A stretch of DNA of 64,000 bases from Bacillota bacterium (GTDB taxonomy: Bacteria; Bacillota; Clostridia; Christensenellales; Christensenellaceae), in NCBI GenBank assembly GCA_023393165.1, contig JAEWMJ010000057.1, positions 159,009 to 223,008 on the forward strand, given 5' to 3'. A program made the position numbers and the translations under genes. The notes under the pieces are model-generated. The model did not search any database. It was not told the DNA's origin and was given only the letters and a program-made list of their open reading frames with translations. Below, piece after piece: positions 45,508 through 55,524 of the stretch; position 1 is the first letter of the stretch; every line of letters begins with the position of its first letter.

Positions 45508-47893
45508 GTCGAGTAGGTCGGCGGCATTGCTGTCGCCTTCCCCTCTAAGAACCGTACGTGAGAGTTTCCCCTCATACGGCTCAAGCCTTTCTAAAGTCCT
45601 CTTTCGAGAACCGGCTCAACTTGGGAGTCAAGGGAATGTGTTATGTCGTGGCATTGTGGATGTACCATTGATTTTATTTTGCGGTTCCCGATTTGTTCCT
45701 CGTGAACCTTATAGTTGGTATCAACAGTTATTTTTTCTCCACAGATAGGGCAGAATCCCTTTTGCTCATAAAAGAGCTTTGCCAAAATGTTTCTGCCTTT
45801 TAAGCTTATGCGCAGTTTGTCTGTTTCACGTTCTTCGAAATGTTGTGTATATTTCGCATCAAACGGATTGGCCTTACCTTTGATTTTTGTGAACCGCCTG
45901 ATATTCGTATCAGTTGCATAGACAAGCCTAAGATATACAGGTTCGCCATTAGCCATTTTCCGATTTGTCGGAACGCTGAAAGTCCAATTACGGTTGCCAA
46001 TGCGATGAAAATATCGTTTGGCAACCCATCTATGCCCTTTCTTTAGGTTTCTGCGCTTTGCCCATTGCCATAGGCACCGCCAAATTTCATAGTCTACCCG
46101 TTCAAACGCTTTGGATGATACATTGAATTTGTGATAGTTCACCCACCCATTGATAATTGGATTGAGGTATCGAATCAATTCCTCCTGCTTTATAGAAGGA
46201 TTGCTTTTGATTACTTTACGTACTTTCGTCAGAAACGCCTTGGTGTTTTCCTTTGACGGCTTGGTGAGTAGCTTTCCATTGTATTTACGGATATTACAAC
46301 CCAAAAAATCAAAACCGTCATCGATATGGGTGATTACTGTTTTCTCCGGCGATAGCGTTAAGCCTCTTTCTGCCATGAATTCCTTGATTATGGGCAATAC
46401 CCCAGTTTCCAAGAGCTCCTTGTTTTCACCCGTGACGATAAAATCGTCAGCGTAACGAATAAAGTTGACCTTTGGATTGATAGGTGTGCCTTTTCGAGTA
46501 GTTGCATAGTATTTCTCTTTCAGCTTACGTTCTATCCCATCCAGTACCATGTTGCAGATGGTTGGAGAAATTGCCCCTCCTTGAGGTGCTCCGACTTCGG
46601 TGGGAAACAGACTGCCAGTCTCGATATATCCGCATTTTAGGAACTTCCGTAGGATTTCTTTATCCATCGGAATATGTTCCATAATCCATTGGTGGTTGAT
46701 GTTGTCAAAGCACCCTTTAATGTCGCCTTCCAGTATCCATTTTGCTGCTGTTGGTTGCCCTAGCGCGATATAGCATTGCACGATCGCATCCTGTGTACAA
46801 CGTCCCGACCTGAATCCATAAGAGTTCGGGTCGGCTGTTGTTTCTGCAATTGGCTCCAATGCAAATTTATAAAGGGTTTGCATTGCGCGGTCTGTCATGG
46901 TAGGAATACTCAGCGGACGCTTTTTGCCGTTGGACTTTGGGATATACACTCTTTTGAGCGGCTTGGGTTGATATCCTCTGCGTTTGAGTTTTGAAATTGC
47001 CTTAAATTTGGCGGCGGGGGTCGTCCACAACTCATGGTCTACACCCGATGTATCTTTTCCCTTGTTTTCCGTCACTCGTTTCACTGCCAAGGCTTTGGCA
47101 TAGAAAGAGTGGGTCAGCATCCACTGCAAAGTTTTTACTTTGTTGTGTCTGCTTTCCTGTTGAGCCTTTACAATACGCATTTGTAGCTTTTTTACGTATA
47201 CCCGCGCCTTGGCAAAATTAATATTTTCCCAATTTTGGGTTACGTCAGAAGACGCACACGTTTCCACGTTCATTTGCTTTTCTCCTCTCAAAAGTTCTGT
47301 AAATTCTCTTGTAAAGAAAGACCTAGACCAGTCTGCCCGCTTTCGCGTGGGGTAACATTAAAACCCCTATCCGCCCCGTTACAGAGCGGCATTCGCTTTT
47401 GGTCTTCTCCTAGCCCGCATTTCCGTGGGCATTCCTTACGGTCCGCTTTCCCGCTACGCGGGTGAAAATACGGGTTTTCCACGTTCCTCGTAGTCCATCT
47501 TGTCCCTTAACGGGACTAAGGTAGGTTAGGTTTCGCCTATCCGCCGGCAGTTGTGTTGTCCGTGTAACTCCAAAAATGAGGGAGTTATCCGACTGCATAC
47601 CTTTTGGTTCAGGCTTATCAGCAGTTTTAGCCTGTTAGCCTTTACGACGTTTAACAGCGATTCACATTACATTAACCATACTACCCGAGCCAAGCTCCCC
47701 AGCCGCATTACTGCTCGCAGCTTTGCTATCGGCTCACGCCTTGAACTTCTTTCCCATTGGGAAAGGGGCTACCTTTTTCTTGCCAGCTTCCCACGTAGAT
47801 ATTACTGTTTACGCAGGTGGCAATAGGCTACTGTTAACGGAATAACAGGTTCGGTCAGTGCCGAACAATGAACTACGCGACTTCGTGTCGCAC
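45508..47893 (-). mobile_element. group II intron in parB
   Basis: A 2386-base group II intron, sense with parB. The 5' end is GTGCGAC at 47893. Domain V (GAGCCGTATGAG ... CGTACGGTTCT) is at 45548-45582, and the 3' end is CTACTCGAC at 45508. The boundaries restore the ParB frame exactly. It differs in sequence and length from the intron in the helicase gene, so the two were acquired separately. About 600 bases of RNA precede the encoded protein. Confidence 0.93.
45591..47273 (-). CDS. ltrA: group II intron reverse transcriptase/maturase with HNH
   Basis: A 560-residue intron-encoded protein: reverse transcriptase motifs KRVYIPKSNGKKRPLSIPT, LEGDIKGCFDNINH, GAPQGGAISPTICNMVLD and active site FIRYADDF, then a maturase domain (WVNYHKFNVSSKAFERVDYE) and a C-terminal HNH (CPICGEKI ... 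MVHPQCHD). ATG at 47273 was chosen for its AGAGGAG site. It appears intact. Only distantly similar to the other intron's protein in this window. Confidence 0.94.
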   Translation of the reverse strand: MNVETCASSDVTQNWENINFAKARVYVKKLQMRIVKAQQESRHNKVKTLQWMLTHSFYAKALAVKRVTENKGKDTSGVDHELWTTPAAKFKAISKLKRRGYQPKPLKRVYIPKSNGKKRPLSIPTMTDRAMQTLYKFALEPIAETTADPNSYGFRSGRCTQDAIVQCYIALGQPTAAKWILEGDIKGCFDNINHQWIMEHIPMDKEILRKFLKCGYIETGSLFPTEVGAPQGGAISPTICNMVLDGIERKLKEKYYATTRKGTPINPKVNFIRYADDFIVTGENKELLETGVLPIIKEFMAERGLTLSPEKTVITHIDDGFDFLGCNIRKYNGKLLTKPSKENTKAFLTKVRKVIKSNPSIKQEELIRYLNPIINGWVNYHKFNVSSKAFERVDYEIWRCLWQWAKRRNLKKGHRWVAKRYFHRIGNRNWTFSVPTNRKMANGEPVYLRLVYATDTNIRRFTKIKGKANPFDAKYTQHFEERETDKLRISLKGRNILAKLFYEQKGFCPICGEKITVDTNYKVHEEQIGNRKIKSMVHPQCHDITHSLDSQVEPVLERGL

Positions 47894-48313
47894 CATTTTA
47901 TATGCAAATGCTTTTTCACTTGGCGAAATATTTTCCCGTTGCAGATTGCTGTCCACCATTGCCAAAATTGCGGTATCATCATCTAATTCGCGTATAATAC
48001 AGGGCATTGTTTCTCGCCCCGCGAGCTCGCTTGCTTTCTTTCGCCGGTGTCCTGCAACCATTTCATAGCCGCCGTCCGCTTTAGGCCGTACAAGGGCGGG
48101 AACCAAAACACCATACTGTTTTATACTGTCCGCCATTTCCAGCATGGCAGCATCTGCCTGTACTTTAAATGGGTGATTTGGAAAATCGCTGATTTCCGAA
48201 AGGGAAATATCCCGTACCTTTTCGCGCTGGTCCTCAGCGCGGCTTTCTTCCGTGGAAAACAGGTCATCTACCAAGGTCAGCTTGATATTTTCTCGCATGC
48301 TGCTTTTCGCCAT
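47894..48313 (-). CDS. parB: ParB partition protein, 5' exon
   Basis: The N-terminal 140 residues of ParB with the nuclease-like/CTPase fold: FKVQADAAMLEMADSIKQYG, then GYEMVAGHRRKKASELAG (GHRR box) and LQRENISPSEKAFAYKM. The exon ends with ATG at 47894; the next codons in this frame are intron. It overlaps the parA end by 50 bases. ParB would bind centromere-like parS sites of the circular ICE. Confidence 0.92.
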
Positions 48314-49088
48314 TGCCCTGCACCTCCTTCGTCAATGTTTCATAGGCTTTCGAGACTGCCCCGTGAGGATCGTGCATATAAATGCTTTTGCCCTCGGCGC
48401 TGGTTTCTGCCGCCCGGATGGATAAAGGTATTTCCGTATTAAAGACACGCAATTTGTCCCCATAGTCCCGCCGCAACACAAATGAAATATCCTTTGCAAA
48501 GTTTGTTCGGTTGTCCACCATTGTGAGCAGCACCCCTTCAATCGTCAGCTTCGGATTGATTTGCCGTTTAACTCGGGTGATCGTCTGTAAAAGCTGCGTC
48601 ATCCCTTTGGCCGGCAGATAGTGGGACTGAACCGGAATGATGACGCTGTCTGCCGCTGCAAGCGCATTGATCGTCATCATACCCAGACTCGGCATACAGT
48701 CGATCAACACATAATCGTATCCGCTTTTGACAGTATCAATGTAACTCCGCAGAACCGTTTCCCGGCTCATGGTGTTGACGAGCGATACTTCCATCGCGGA
48801 CAGTTCGATATTGCCCGGCATGAGGTCAACGCCTTCTTCATGGTGCAGGATACCGTCATCAGGATCAAACGGTTCTTCCTGTATGATACTGGTCAGGATC
48901 GTAGCCAGAGATACAGGCAGATTGTCCGGCTCCTTATATCCCAATGAGTCTGTCAGATTCCCCTGTGCGTCCGCGTCCACCAACAGCACCTTTTTCCCCA
49001 TCATAGCAAGACCTATGCCCAGGTTGACCGCTGTCGTTGTTTTGCCCACGCCGCCTTTTTGATTGGCGAGGGCGATTACTTTTGTCAT
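48264..49088 (-). CDS. parA: ParA/Soj partition ATPase
   Basis: A 274-residue ParA ATPase with a deviant Walker A, NQKGGVGKTTTAVNLG, Walker A' VDADAQGNLTDSLG and Walker B DYVLIDCMPSLG. It positions the element by ATP-dependent DNA binding, together with ParB. ATG at 49088 has GGAGG upstream. First gene of parAB. Typical length and apparently intact. Confidence 0.95.
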   Translation of the reverse strand: MTKVIALANQKGGVGKTTTAVNLGIGLAMMGKKVLLVDADAQGNLTDSLGYKEPDNLPVSLATILTSIIQEEPFDPDDGILHHEEGVDLMPGNIELSAMEVSLVNTMSRETVLRSYIDTVKSGYDYVLIDCMPSLGMMTINALAAADSVIIPVQSHYLPAKGMTQLLQTITRVKRQINPKLTIEGVLLTMVDNRTNFAKDISFVLRRDYGDKLRVFNTEIPLSIRAAETSAEGKSIYMHDPHGAVSKAYETLTKEVQGNGEKQHARKYQADLGR

Positions 49089-49110
49089 AAATTTTTCCTC
49101 CTTTTTTTGT

Positions 49111-49139
49111 AATAAAAAACGGCAGGGGGTGAACCTGCC
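49111..49139 (-). terminator. hairpin with T-run upstream of parA
   Basis: On the minus strand GGCAGG pairs with CCTGCC, followed by GTTTTTTATT, 23 bases before the parA start. It probably backs up the terminator of the defence operon; it could also attenuate parA. Confidence 0.6.
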
Positions 49140-49154
49140 AAAATAAGAACAAAT

Positions 49155-49191
49155 TAAAAAAGCGGTTACTATTCATCGATAACCACTTTTT
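49155..49191 (-). terminator. intrinsic terminator after the ABC-3C/helicase operon
   Basis: AAAAAGTGGTTA and TAACCGCTTTTTT form a long stem (one G-T) with a nine-base loop and T-run, 64 bases after the helicase stop. Confidence 0.8.
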
Positions 49192-49255
49192 AGCCTTTTA
49201 ACTTAAACACTTCAAAAGTATGATTACTAGATATGCCGTTGTTATTTTAGAGTGT

Positions 49256-51853
49256 TTAGATCATATCTAATGGCGTTTGAGTTATAAATTTAATGAAATC
49301 AAGCGGCGTTGTCTCCCCTGTTTCAAATACTCTTTGTGCTTCAAGCCTCCATTCTGCATCTCCTGTTTCTGTAAAAGAAGTTTTACAGGTTCTTAAGCAG
49401 TTTAGTGCAATATTAGCCCATGCAACAAATTCCTTATGGCTACAATAAAAGATACCTTTTGCATATATTCTTGCATCTTCTTCTATTGATTCAGAATTGG
49501 TAATTATCACAGTATAGATTTTTGCATCTTTTCGAAGCGTTTTAACATTCGATCTAATCCATGCTTCATGTCTTTTTGCTTGTGTAACATCTACTGTCGG
49601 AATTTTTTTCGAACTACTTTCATACAATTTATCTTCTGTAACGACACAAATATCATCATTTATGACCCAATAGGGATCTGGCGCGCTCTCATCTTCAGGA
49701 TTTTCTGCTAGATATCCAAGCATTTTTCCCAATTGCGTTTGATAATTTTCAAATTGTATGCCAATCCCTTCATTGAGACCATGTAGCACCTCGGAAATTT
49801 TTGATTCAAATCGTCTACCGGATTTTGTCATACTAAGTTGCTCCTCGATACGATCTACAACATCATAAAAGTAATTATTAATCTCTGGGTTATCCTCATT
49901 CTCTGACAATTTTGTAAGCTGAGAAAGCCACGTCACACCCAAATTACCCTTAGCTGCTTCTTTAAAAAGCTGAGTTGATTTATGACGATATGCTGATCCA
50001 AGTTCACGACCAATAGAGCCTCCCAAGTACTGCCAGAAGCACTTATAGCCTTGTAAGGCAGGCGCATCAAGCTCAGATATAATCTGATGAATAATCTCAT
50101 ACGCCCGTTGATAGTCTTTTTGCCAAAGGGAATATTGCAACTGAACTTCTTTGATTGCGGAAGTATGAAGTTTTTCAAATATTTGGGCTTGTTGCTTATC
50201 ATCACCTTTAGCTACATATTCATCTCGTAAATGGACGATTTCTTCTTCCGCATCCTGCCATTGAGGCTCTCTATTTAGGAATAATGAAATATTATCTAGC
50301 AAAGTTTGTTTATTTGGTAAATCAGTAGAATTAATGATTCCAAATCGAATCTCAGCCCTCATTTCAGGTCTATATTCTTTTAAATTTTTCTCTGAAACGA
50401 GTTCATTAAGCACTGTATATCCTAAAATGCACACAACCGCATAATCGCTTGCATTACGTGTACAACGGCCTACAGCCTGTACAATTCTCGTTTTAATACG
50501 CTCAGAAAAAAGAACAGATGTGGCCATTTTTGAATAGAAAAATTTTTCTTGTAGATGGGTTACTTTTGGTAAGTTATAAATAATTAGCATTCTGCTTTCT
50601 TCATCTGGGAAATCAATACCATCAAATCTATTTGCTATTACCGCCATCGCATCTTTGCATTTTGAAAACTCATCTCTTGATGTTGTCAAGTCCTCAGCGC
50701 TGAAAGTTTTAGTGGTTGGTAAATTTTTTTCAACTATGTTAATTAAATCTTGTTGATCATGCGTACTTGGGACAATAACTACACTTCTTTTTGCTATTTG
50801 GTGTAGACTAATAATAAAATCATTATAATATTGTTCATCAAATGAGAGATCTGGAAATATAAATAATTTTCTTCCAAGCCCCTTTTTGTCCCAATCACTC
50901 ACCATTGGAAGCAATTTAACGTTCTCAACTCCTGTAACGCGTTCAAGCTCACCACTTTTTCCAAGCGTTGCAGACATAAAAACACATTGTTTTGCATTTT
51001 TGAACGGAGTAAAAGATTCGGTAGGTGCAATATAAGGCCGAATAAGTACAGATTCCCAACTTACAAAAATATTACACTCACTCAAGTGGTCAGAAATTCG
51101 ACTCCACGCATACTGTAATTTAGTGTTTGGAACATTTGCATCAATAATGTTGTGTATATCTTGGATTTTATTTTCTATTATAGGCCGGGGCAACATATTA
51201 CACCAATTACTGATATCATCCCCAAATGGGTCCGGTGCTATCATTCTAGAATACCCAGAATCACCTAATACGTCTTTAAAGCTCTCTGCCAATTCAATAT
51301 AAAGCGTCTCATAGGATCGTCTTTGTATATCAAGTGACCACCCATCAGCAATATAGCTCTCAGAAGAATGTACATCATCAAAGATTAAAATATCTGGATC
51401 ATTAAAGTATTCACTCGTTGCAAAAAATGAGCTATATGTGGTGACACCAATCTTCTGACTAAGCATATATGCACTTCTATCATTAACGCTATATTCAATT
51501 TGCTTTCCACAAAATGCAATAGTATCTATTCCATATTGCTTTCTTGCCTGATGGCATACTTGAATAACCAATTGATTGGTGGGGCATAAAAATAATACTT
51601 TTCTATGAAATTTTCGGCGATGAAATTCAGCAATCAAAAGCCCGATAAGCGTTTTACCACTCCCGGTTGGTAATTCAAAAGCCACATATTTATTTATTAT
51701 ATTTCCGTTGCTTTGAATGGTACTCATATAATTATCAAGTGTTTTGGATTGATAATCTATAAGGCCCATTATACTTTTCATTTTATTATCTTGAAACATT
51801 TCTTGCGGAGTAGCAAAACTAATGTTTTCAGATTTTGTGGTTTTAAATGCCAT
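49256..51853 (-). CDS. DEAD/DEAH-like helicase of the ABC-3C operon
   Basis: An 865-residue superfamily 2 helicase. Motif I is LPTGSGKTLIGLLIAE (near 65-80), motif II is DDVHSSE instead of DEAD/DEAH, motif III-like is VFMSATLG and motif VI is QAVGRCTRNASD. The long C-terminal region (about 500-865) includes a segment with EAWIRSNVKTLRKDAKIY that may be nuclease-like or regulatory, unclear. It is the last gene of an AT-rich operon with the ABC three-component genes, 114 bases downstream; such helicases are known partners of ABC-3C loci. Probably acts on invading DNA (inference). Confidence 0.82.
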   Translation of the reverse strand: MAFKTTKSENISFATPQEMFQDNKMKSIMGLIDYQSKTLDNYMSTIQSNGNIINKYVAFELPTGSGKTLIGLLIAEFHRRKFHRKVLFLCPTNQLVIQVCHQARKQYGIDTIAFCGKQIEYSVNDRSAYMLSQKIGVTTYSSFFATSEYFNDPDILIFDDVHSSESYIADGWSLDIQRRSYETLYIELAESFKDVLGDSGYSRMIAPDPFGDDISNWCNMLPRPIIENKIQDIHNIIDANVPNTKLQYAWSRISDHLSECNIFVSWESVLIRPYIAPTESFTPFKNAKQCVFMSATLGKSGELERVTGVENVKLLPMVSDWDKKGLGRKLFIFPDLSFDEQYYNDFIISLHQIAKRSVVIVPSTHDQQDLINIVEKNLPTTKTFSAEDLTTSRDEFSKCKDAMAVIANRFDGIDFPDEESRMLIIYNLPKVTHLQEKFFYSKMATSVLFSERIKTRIVQAVGRCTRNASDYAVVCILGYTVLNELVSEKNLKEYRPEMRAEIRFGIINSTDLPNKQTLLDNISLFLNREPQWQDAEEEIVHLRDEYVAKGDDKQQAQIFEKLHTSAIKEVQLQYSLWQKDYQRAYEIIHQIISELDAPALQGYKCFWQYLGGSIGRELGSAYRHKSTQLFKEAAKGNLGVTWLSQLTKLSENEDNPEINNYFYDVVDRIEEQLSMTKSGRRFESKISEVLHGLNEGIGIQFENYQTQLGKMLGYLAENPEDESAPDPYWVINDDICVVTEDKLYESSSKKIPTVDVTQAKRHEAWIRSNVKTLRKDAKIYTVIITNSESIEEDARIYAKGIFYCSHKEFVAWANIALNCLRTCKTSFTETGDAEWRLEAQRVFETGETTPLDFIKFITQTPLDMI

Positions 51854-51967
51854 AATAGCCCTCCCGAATATTTAATTACTCAAACCCTGCAGACATTTTA
51901 TTTATTTACAAAATGCTGGTTGGACTTAAATTTACTCCAATAATCGTTATTGATTTCATCTTCAATT

Positions 51968-53899
51968 TTATATTAATCCTCTACCATCGCGCCAATTTGC
52001 ACGTATATAGCTAATAAATTCATCTTTTACTTCAAGATCATAACCATCAACATGATCAACAATTATAATCTGAGGTATAATGCCCGTATCTTTGCTTATC
52101 TCAGCTATTTCATCAAAAATTGTCTTATACATCTTGTTTACTGCGGCTATATCTGCTTGAGACAATTTTTCTTTTTTATCATCTCCTTGAGGGTAATATA
52201 CCTGGCTGGGTTGATCAAAGAATAGTATTAACGGCATAGGTGATTTATCTTGAGAGGCAAAGTAATGCAAAAAGCTTAAAAACAACGCAATATGGCATGA
52301 TACCCAATTAGCTCCACTGCCCATTTCAGATAGATATATTTTTTCGAAGTAGCCTTGAGATTGATAAAGATCAAAGCTATTGTCAACAAGTCTGAAATTC
52401 AAATTGATTGGTCGATACTCTTCTTCAAAATCTAAAGTTAGTGCTAACTTATTCATGTTGTTTGACAAAAATGCTTGGGCTTTTGCCTTCTTAGTTTCTG
52501 CATCAAACCCGTTAACCTTTTCTTCAAAGAGTGCTATTTGTTCTTTCAGATCGCTGATATCTTGGTCAACACTTTGAAAAATTCCGGTTTCGCCCATTTC
52601 CACGAATAAGTTGATTTTAGCTTTAGCATAGTTCACCTTTTCTCGCTTTGATACAAGCTCTTTGGAGGTAAGGAATTTTTTCTCAATAGTTTTAATTCGC
52701 TTCCAAATTTCTTTGATTTGACTTTCGATGCGGCTATGCTCTTCTCGGAGTATCCGTAAATCTTCAGAAAAGTCTTGTGTATATTTTTTCGTGAGTACAA
52801 GTTCCTGATCTAACCATTCTGAAGCTTCAAGTATTTTATCATCGGTCTCTTTGAAATCTTCGCATCGTTGACCACACAACGGACATGTACAAGGCGTTAT
52901 TGTTTCACTAGAAATAGCAGTCTGCTGCTGCAAATCGGATAGCATTTCGGCAAATGCATTACCGTTCAATCTTGCATCACCAATGTTTTTCAGTTTCAAT
53001 AACACATCACGTTCTTGATCTCGCAAGAGCTCAAGTTCATTATTAAGTTGATGATACCTTTCAACAATACCTGCTTCTCCAAATAATTGATTATCATCAA
53101 ACTCAGGTATTTTTTTAGCTAATTGAACCATTGTTTGAACTTTAGTATTCTTTTCATCAAAGTCAAGCCCTAATAATGAATAATAATCATTAAGAATTGG
53201 GCTAAGATTTTCTTTAATATAGATTGATCCTTTTTCATTTACCTTTTGCTGCTTTTGCTTCTTTTTCAGCTGTTCCTTTAAACTACTTAATAGAATTAAA
53301 TCACTGTAGTATTGTTGGCTAATCATTCCGGCAAAAACAGGAAACTGCTCAATTACGTCCTTGCGCTTATAATAATCAGTAAAGCGATAAAATAGAGCAA
53401 ATTTACTTGCCATTAAATTTTGATGTTGAAACATATATGAAACCATATTTCTTAAAGAAGCCTTCTTCTTTCGCCTATCATCATCATAACCCATATTTGT
53501 AACAAAAAGTCCTAAAGCGCTTTCAATTTCATATTGTGCATCTTTGTACTGTAGTTCGGTTTTATCAGAAAAATACGAAAGAGTTATGCTATCAATATCA
53601 AAATTTGATTTTTCTTGAGTGACAAACATTTTGCCCCCACTAATCCAATTATAACGAGCAATAACTATGGTATAATTATCAATGCAAATAGGTAAAACAT
53701 AAAGATAGGCAAATTCGGTTATCTTCCCCTTTGGTACTGTACAATGTGAACTACATAAACAATAGTCAATTATTTCTACCAAGGCACTTTTTCCTGTTTT
53801 TGAATCACCAGTAATGATATTAACTCCTTGAAAAAACGGAACAACACGTTTGTCCCCTTCCTTACTGAAAATAATAATTGATCTTATGTAACTATTCAT
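51968..53899 (-). CDS. ABC three-component system ATPase (DUF3732)
   Basis: A 643-residue SMC/Rad50-like ATPase: Walker A GDSKTGKSALVE at residues 31-42, a long coiled coil with a CPLCGQRC zinc-hook-like motif near the middle, the signature region EMGSGANWVSCHIALF, and Walker B LILFFDQPSQVY. This is the DUF3732 component of ABC-3C systems, predicted conflict systems that detect foreign DNA and activate an effector. ATG at 53899 is chosen (GGTGG upstream) and overlaps the middle-component gene by eight bases. Confidence 0.87.
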   Translation of the reverse strand: MNSYIRSIIIFSKEGDKRVVPFFQGVNIITGDSKTGKSALVEIIDYCLCSSHCTVPKGKITEFAYLYVLPICIDNYTIVIARYNWISGGKMFVTQEKSNFDIDSITLSYFSDKTELQYKDAQYEIESALGLFVTNMGYDDDRRKKKASLRNMVSYMFQHQNLMASKFALFYRFTDYYKRKDVIEQFPVFAGMISQQYYSDLILLSSLKEQLKKKQKQQKVNEKGSIYIKENLSPILNDYYSLLGLDFDEKNTKVQTMVQLAKKIPEFDDNQLFGEAGIVERYHQLNNELELLRDQERDVLLKLKNIGDARLNGNAFAEMLSDLQQQTAISSETITPCTCPLCGQRCEDFKETDDKILEASEWLDQELVLTKKYTQDFSEDLRILREEHSRIESQIKEIWKRIKTIEKKFLTSKELVSKREKVNYAKAKINLFVEMGETGIFQSVDQDISDLKEQIALFEEKVNGFDAETKKAKAQAFLSNNMNKLALTLDFEEEYRPINLNFRLVDNSFDLYQSQGYFEKIYLSEMGSGANWVSCHIALFLSFLHYFASQDKSPMPLILFFDQPSQVYYPQGDDKKEKLSQADIAAVNKMYKTIFDEIAEISKDTGIIPQIIIVDHVDGYDLEVKDEFISYIRANWRDGRGLI

Positions 53900-54383
53900 G
53901 TTTGTCCACCCCCAAGAAATAGAAAAGATGATCTTCATCGGCTTTAGCAAAGACGAGCCCTAAGTAATAGGCGGCTTTAGACCAATCTTTGATTTTTCCT
54001 CTATAATCGCTATATTGGAGTTTCTGTAAAACCAAAATATTCTTATTTTTGATTGCAATCTTATTTGCTGATGATAAAATAATTATTGCTTTTTTACAGT
54101 CCACCAAAAGAGCATTGTATCTTTCAAGATAACCAGACAGTCTTGTTTTCCCTGTAATCTTGTTATCATTTATACTCTGAGGTGAGCTAAACAGTGATTC
54201 TATTTTACTACGACTGTTTGCATTTACCAATTTTTCTCGTGACTCAGAATATAAAAGTATAGGTAGAGCCATAAATAATAATTTTGCTTCACAGGGCTTA
54301 TCATAACCTGATAAAAAATTTTGCAATAAAAAAGCATAATAACGAGGATTAGTTGATAATATCGATATTTCTTTAATACCCAT
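53892..54383 (-). CDS. ABC three-component system middle component
   Basis: A 163-residue helical protein (YYAFLLQNFLSGYDKPCEAKLL; KLQYSDYRGKIKDWSKAAYYLG) with the pattern of ABC-3C 'middle components', small partners that link the ATPase with the effector. ATG at 54383 overlaps the stop of the effector gene by 11 bases, and its own stop overlaps the ATPase start, so the three genes are tightly coupled. Confidence 0.82.
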   Translation of the reverse strand: MGIKEISILSTNPRYYAFLLQNFLSGYDKPCEAKLLFMALPILLYSESREKLVNANSRSKIESLFSSPQSINDNKITGKTRLSGYLERYNALLVDCKKAIIILSSANKIAIKNKNILVLQKLQYSDYRGKIKDWSKAAYYLGLVFAKADEDHLFYFLGVDKHE

Positions 54384-55524
54384 TTTTATCAACACCAACC
54401 TTCCAATCTATTTCGCCGTCATCAACAATATTATGGATGATACCTCTTTGAAAATAATCCTGATTTCTAATGATGGAACCAAAATCTTTAGCATCCCATT
54501 GCATTGCTGAATTGTAAAAATCTTTAGATAAAGCTATGCATATCTCTTGGCTCTTTCCGTTAGCACTGCGATTTGTTGTATCTTTTTCAAAAAACAGTTT
54601 ATCACTTAAGCTGTTTCTATATCCTAATAAATCGTGTAAATACAAAGGATTATCGTTAAAATATCTTAAAATAGTCATATCGGCTTTCCAGTAATCAGAT
54701 ACGGCCTTTGGAATCATAACATCATGTTTAATCGTGTGAATTGCATCTACAAACTTTTTGCTATGGAGTTTTTGCGCTTTTTCTCTCGGTACTATTGCGT
54801 CTGCAAAATCAGTAGGCAATGGTTTTTGACCGGGCATAGAAAAGGCAGGCGAAGTATTCTGGAGGATAAATTCAAACTCCTTCTTGGTTACTTCCCATTT
54901 GTGGGGAGGATCTTTAACTTTCGCCAAGATCTGTCCCAAGAGAGCACCTATGTAATTATCCCTGTTTTCGGGGGGAATATGTCCAATATATTTTGAAAAT
55001 TCATTTGAGATTCCTGAAATATCAGTATGTGCATAGCTAATAGTAATTTTTTGCATAATCTCCGATAATTGTTTTTCTTCATAGCCCTTATTGAAAATAC
55101 GATTATATTGTTTGCGAAATTCCTCTTCTTTAGGCTTAACTTCTTCACCTATTCTTTTTATTATTGCCAACCTTACGATTGAATCGCTGTTACTCCAGCT
55201 ATTCCATACGGATTCGGATTTAATTTTTGAAGTCGTATACAATATCAAATCGGAAAATACCTTAATGCGTTCATAATCCAAATACCAATTAGCTAATGTT
55301 TTCCAAAAATCAATGTCGCGATCTGATAGGTAATCAGTACCAAGATGATGCTTTACCTCCTTTTGAAAGCGCCCTTTAGAGTCAGAAATGACGCTAATAT
55401 CTCCATTTATTTCAATTTGTAAAATTTCATCGTCATCTATTTCAAAGCAATCTTTCAGCGCAACATAATAATGATAAAAATCGCCCAGTTTTGTAAGAGT
55501 GGCATCATTTACTGCTTTGCTCAT
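54373..55524 (-). CDS. ABC three-component system effector-like protein
   Basis: A 383-residue protein. The N-terminal part (about 25-60) shows a nuclease-like pattern, QIEINGDISVI ... FQKEVKHH, as in restriction-type (E-x-K) effector domains. The remainder, with the C-terminal domain KDFGSIIRNQDYFQRGIIHN, is the ABC-3C C-terminal type. It is the first gene of the operon; ATG at 55524 has AGGAGT upstream. By family logic it would be the toxic or DNA-cutting effector held by the middle component and ATPase; activity not demonstrated. Confidence 0.8.
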   Translation of the reverse strand: MSKAVNDATLTKLGDFYHYYVALKDCFEIDDDEILQIEINGDISVISDSKGRFQKEVKHHLGTDYLSDRDIDFWKTLANWYLDYERIKVFSDLILYTTSKIKSESVWNSWSNSDSIVRLAIIKRIGEEVKPKEEEFRKQYNRIFNKGYEEKQLSEIMQKITISYAHTDISGISNEFSKYIGHIPPENRDNYIGALLGQILAKVKDPPHKWEVTKKEFEFILQNTSPAFSMPGQKPLPTDFADAIVPREKAQKLHSKKFVDAIHTIKHDVMIPKAVSDYWKADMTILRYFNDNPLYLHDLLGYRNSLSDKLFFEKDTTNRSANGKSQEICIALSKDFYNSAMQWDAKDFGSIIRNQDYFQRGIIHNIVDDGEIDWKVGVDKNGY

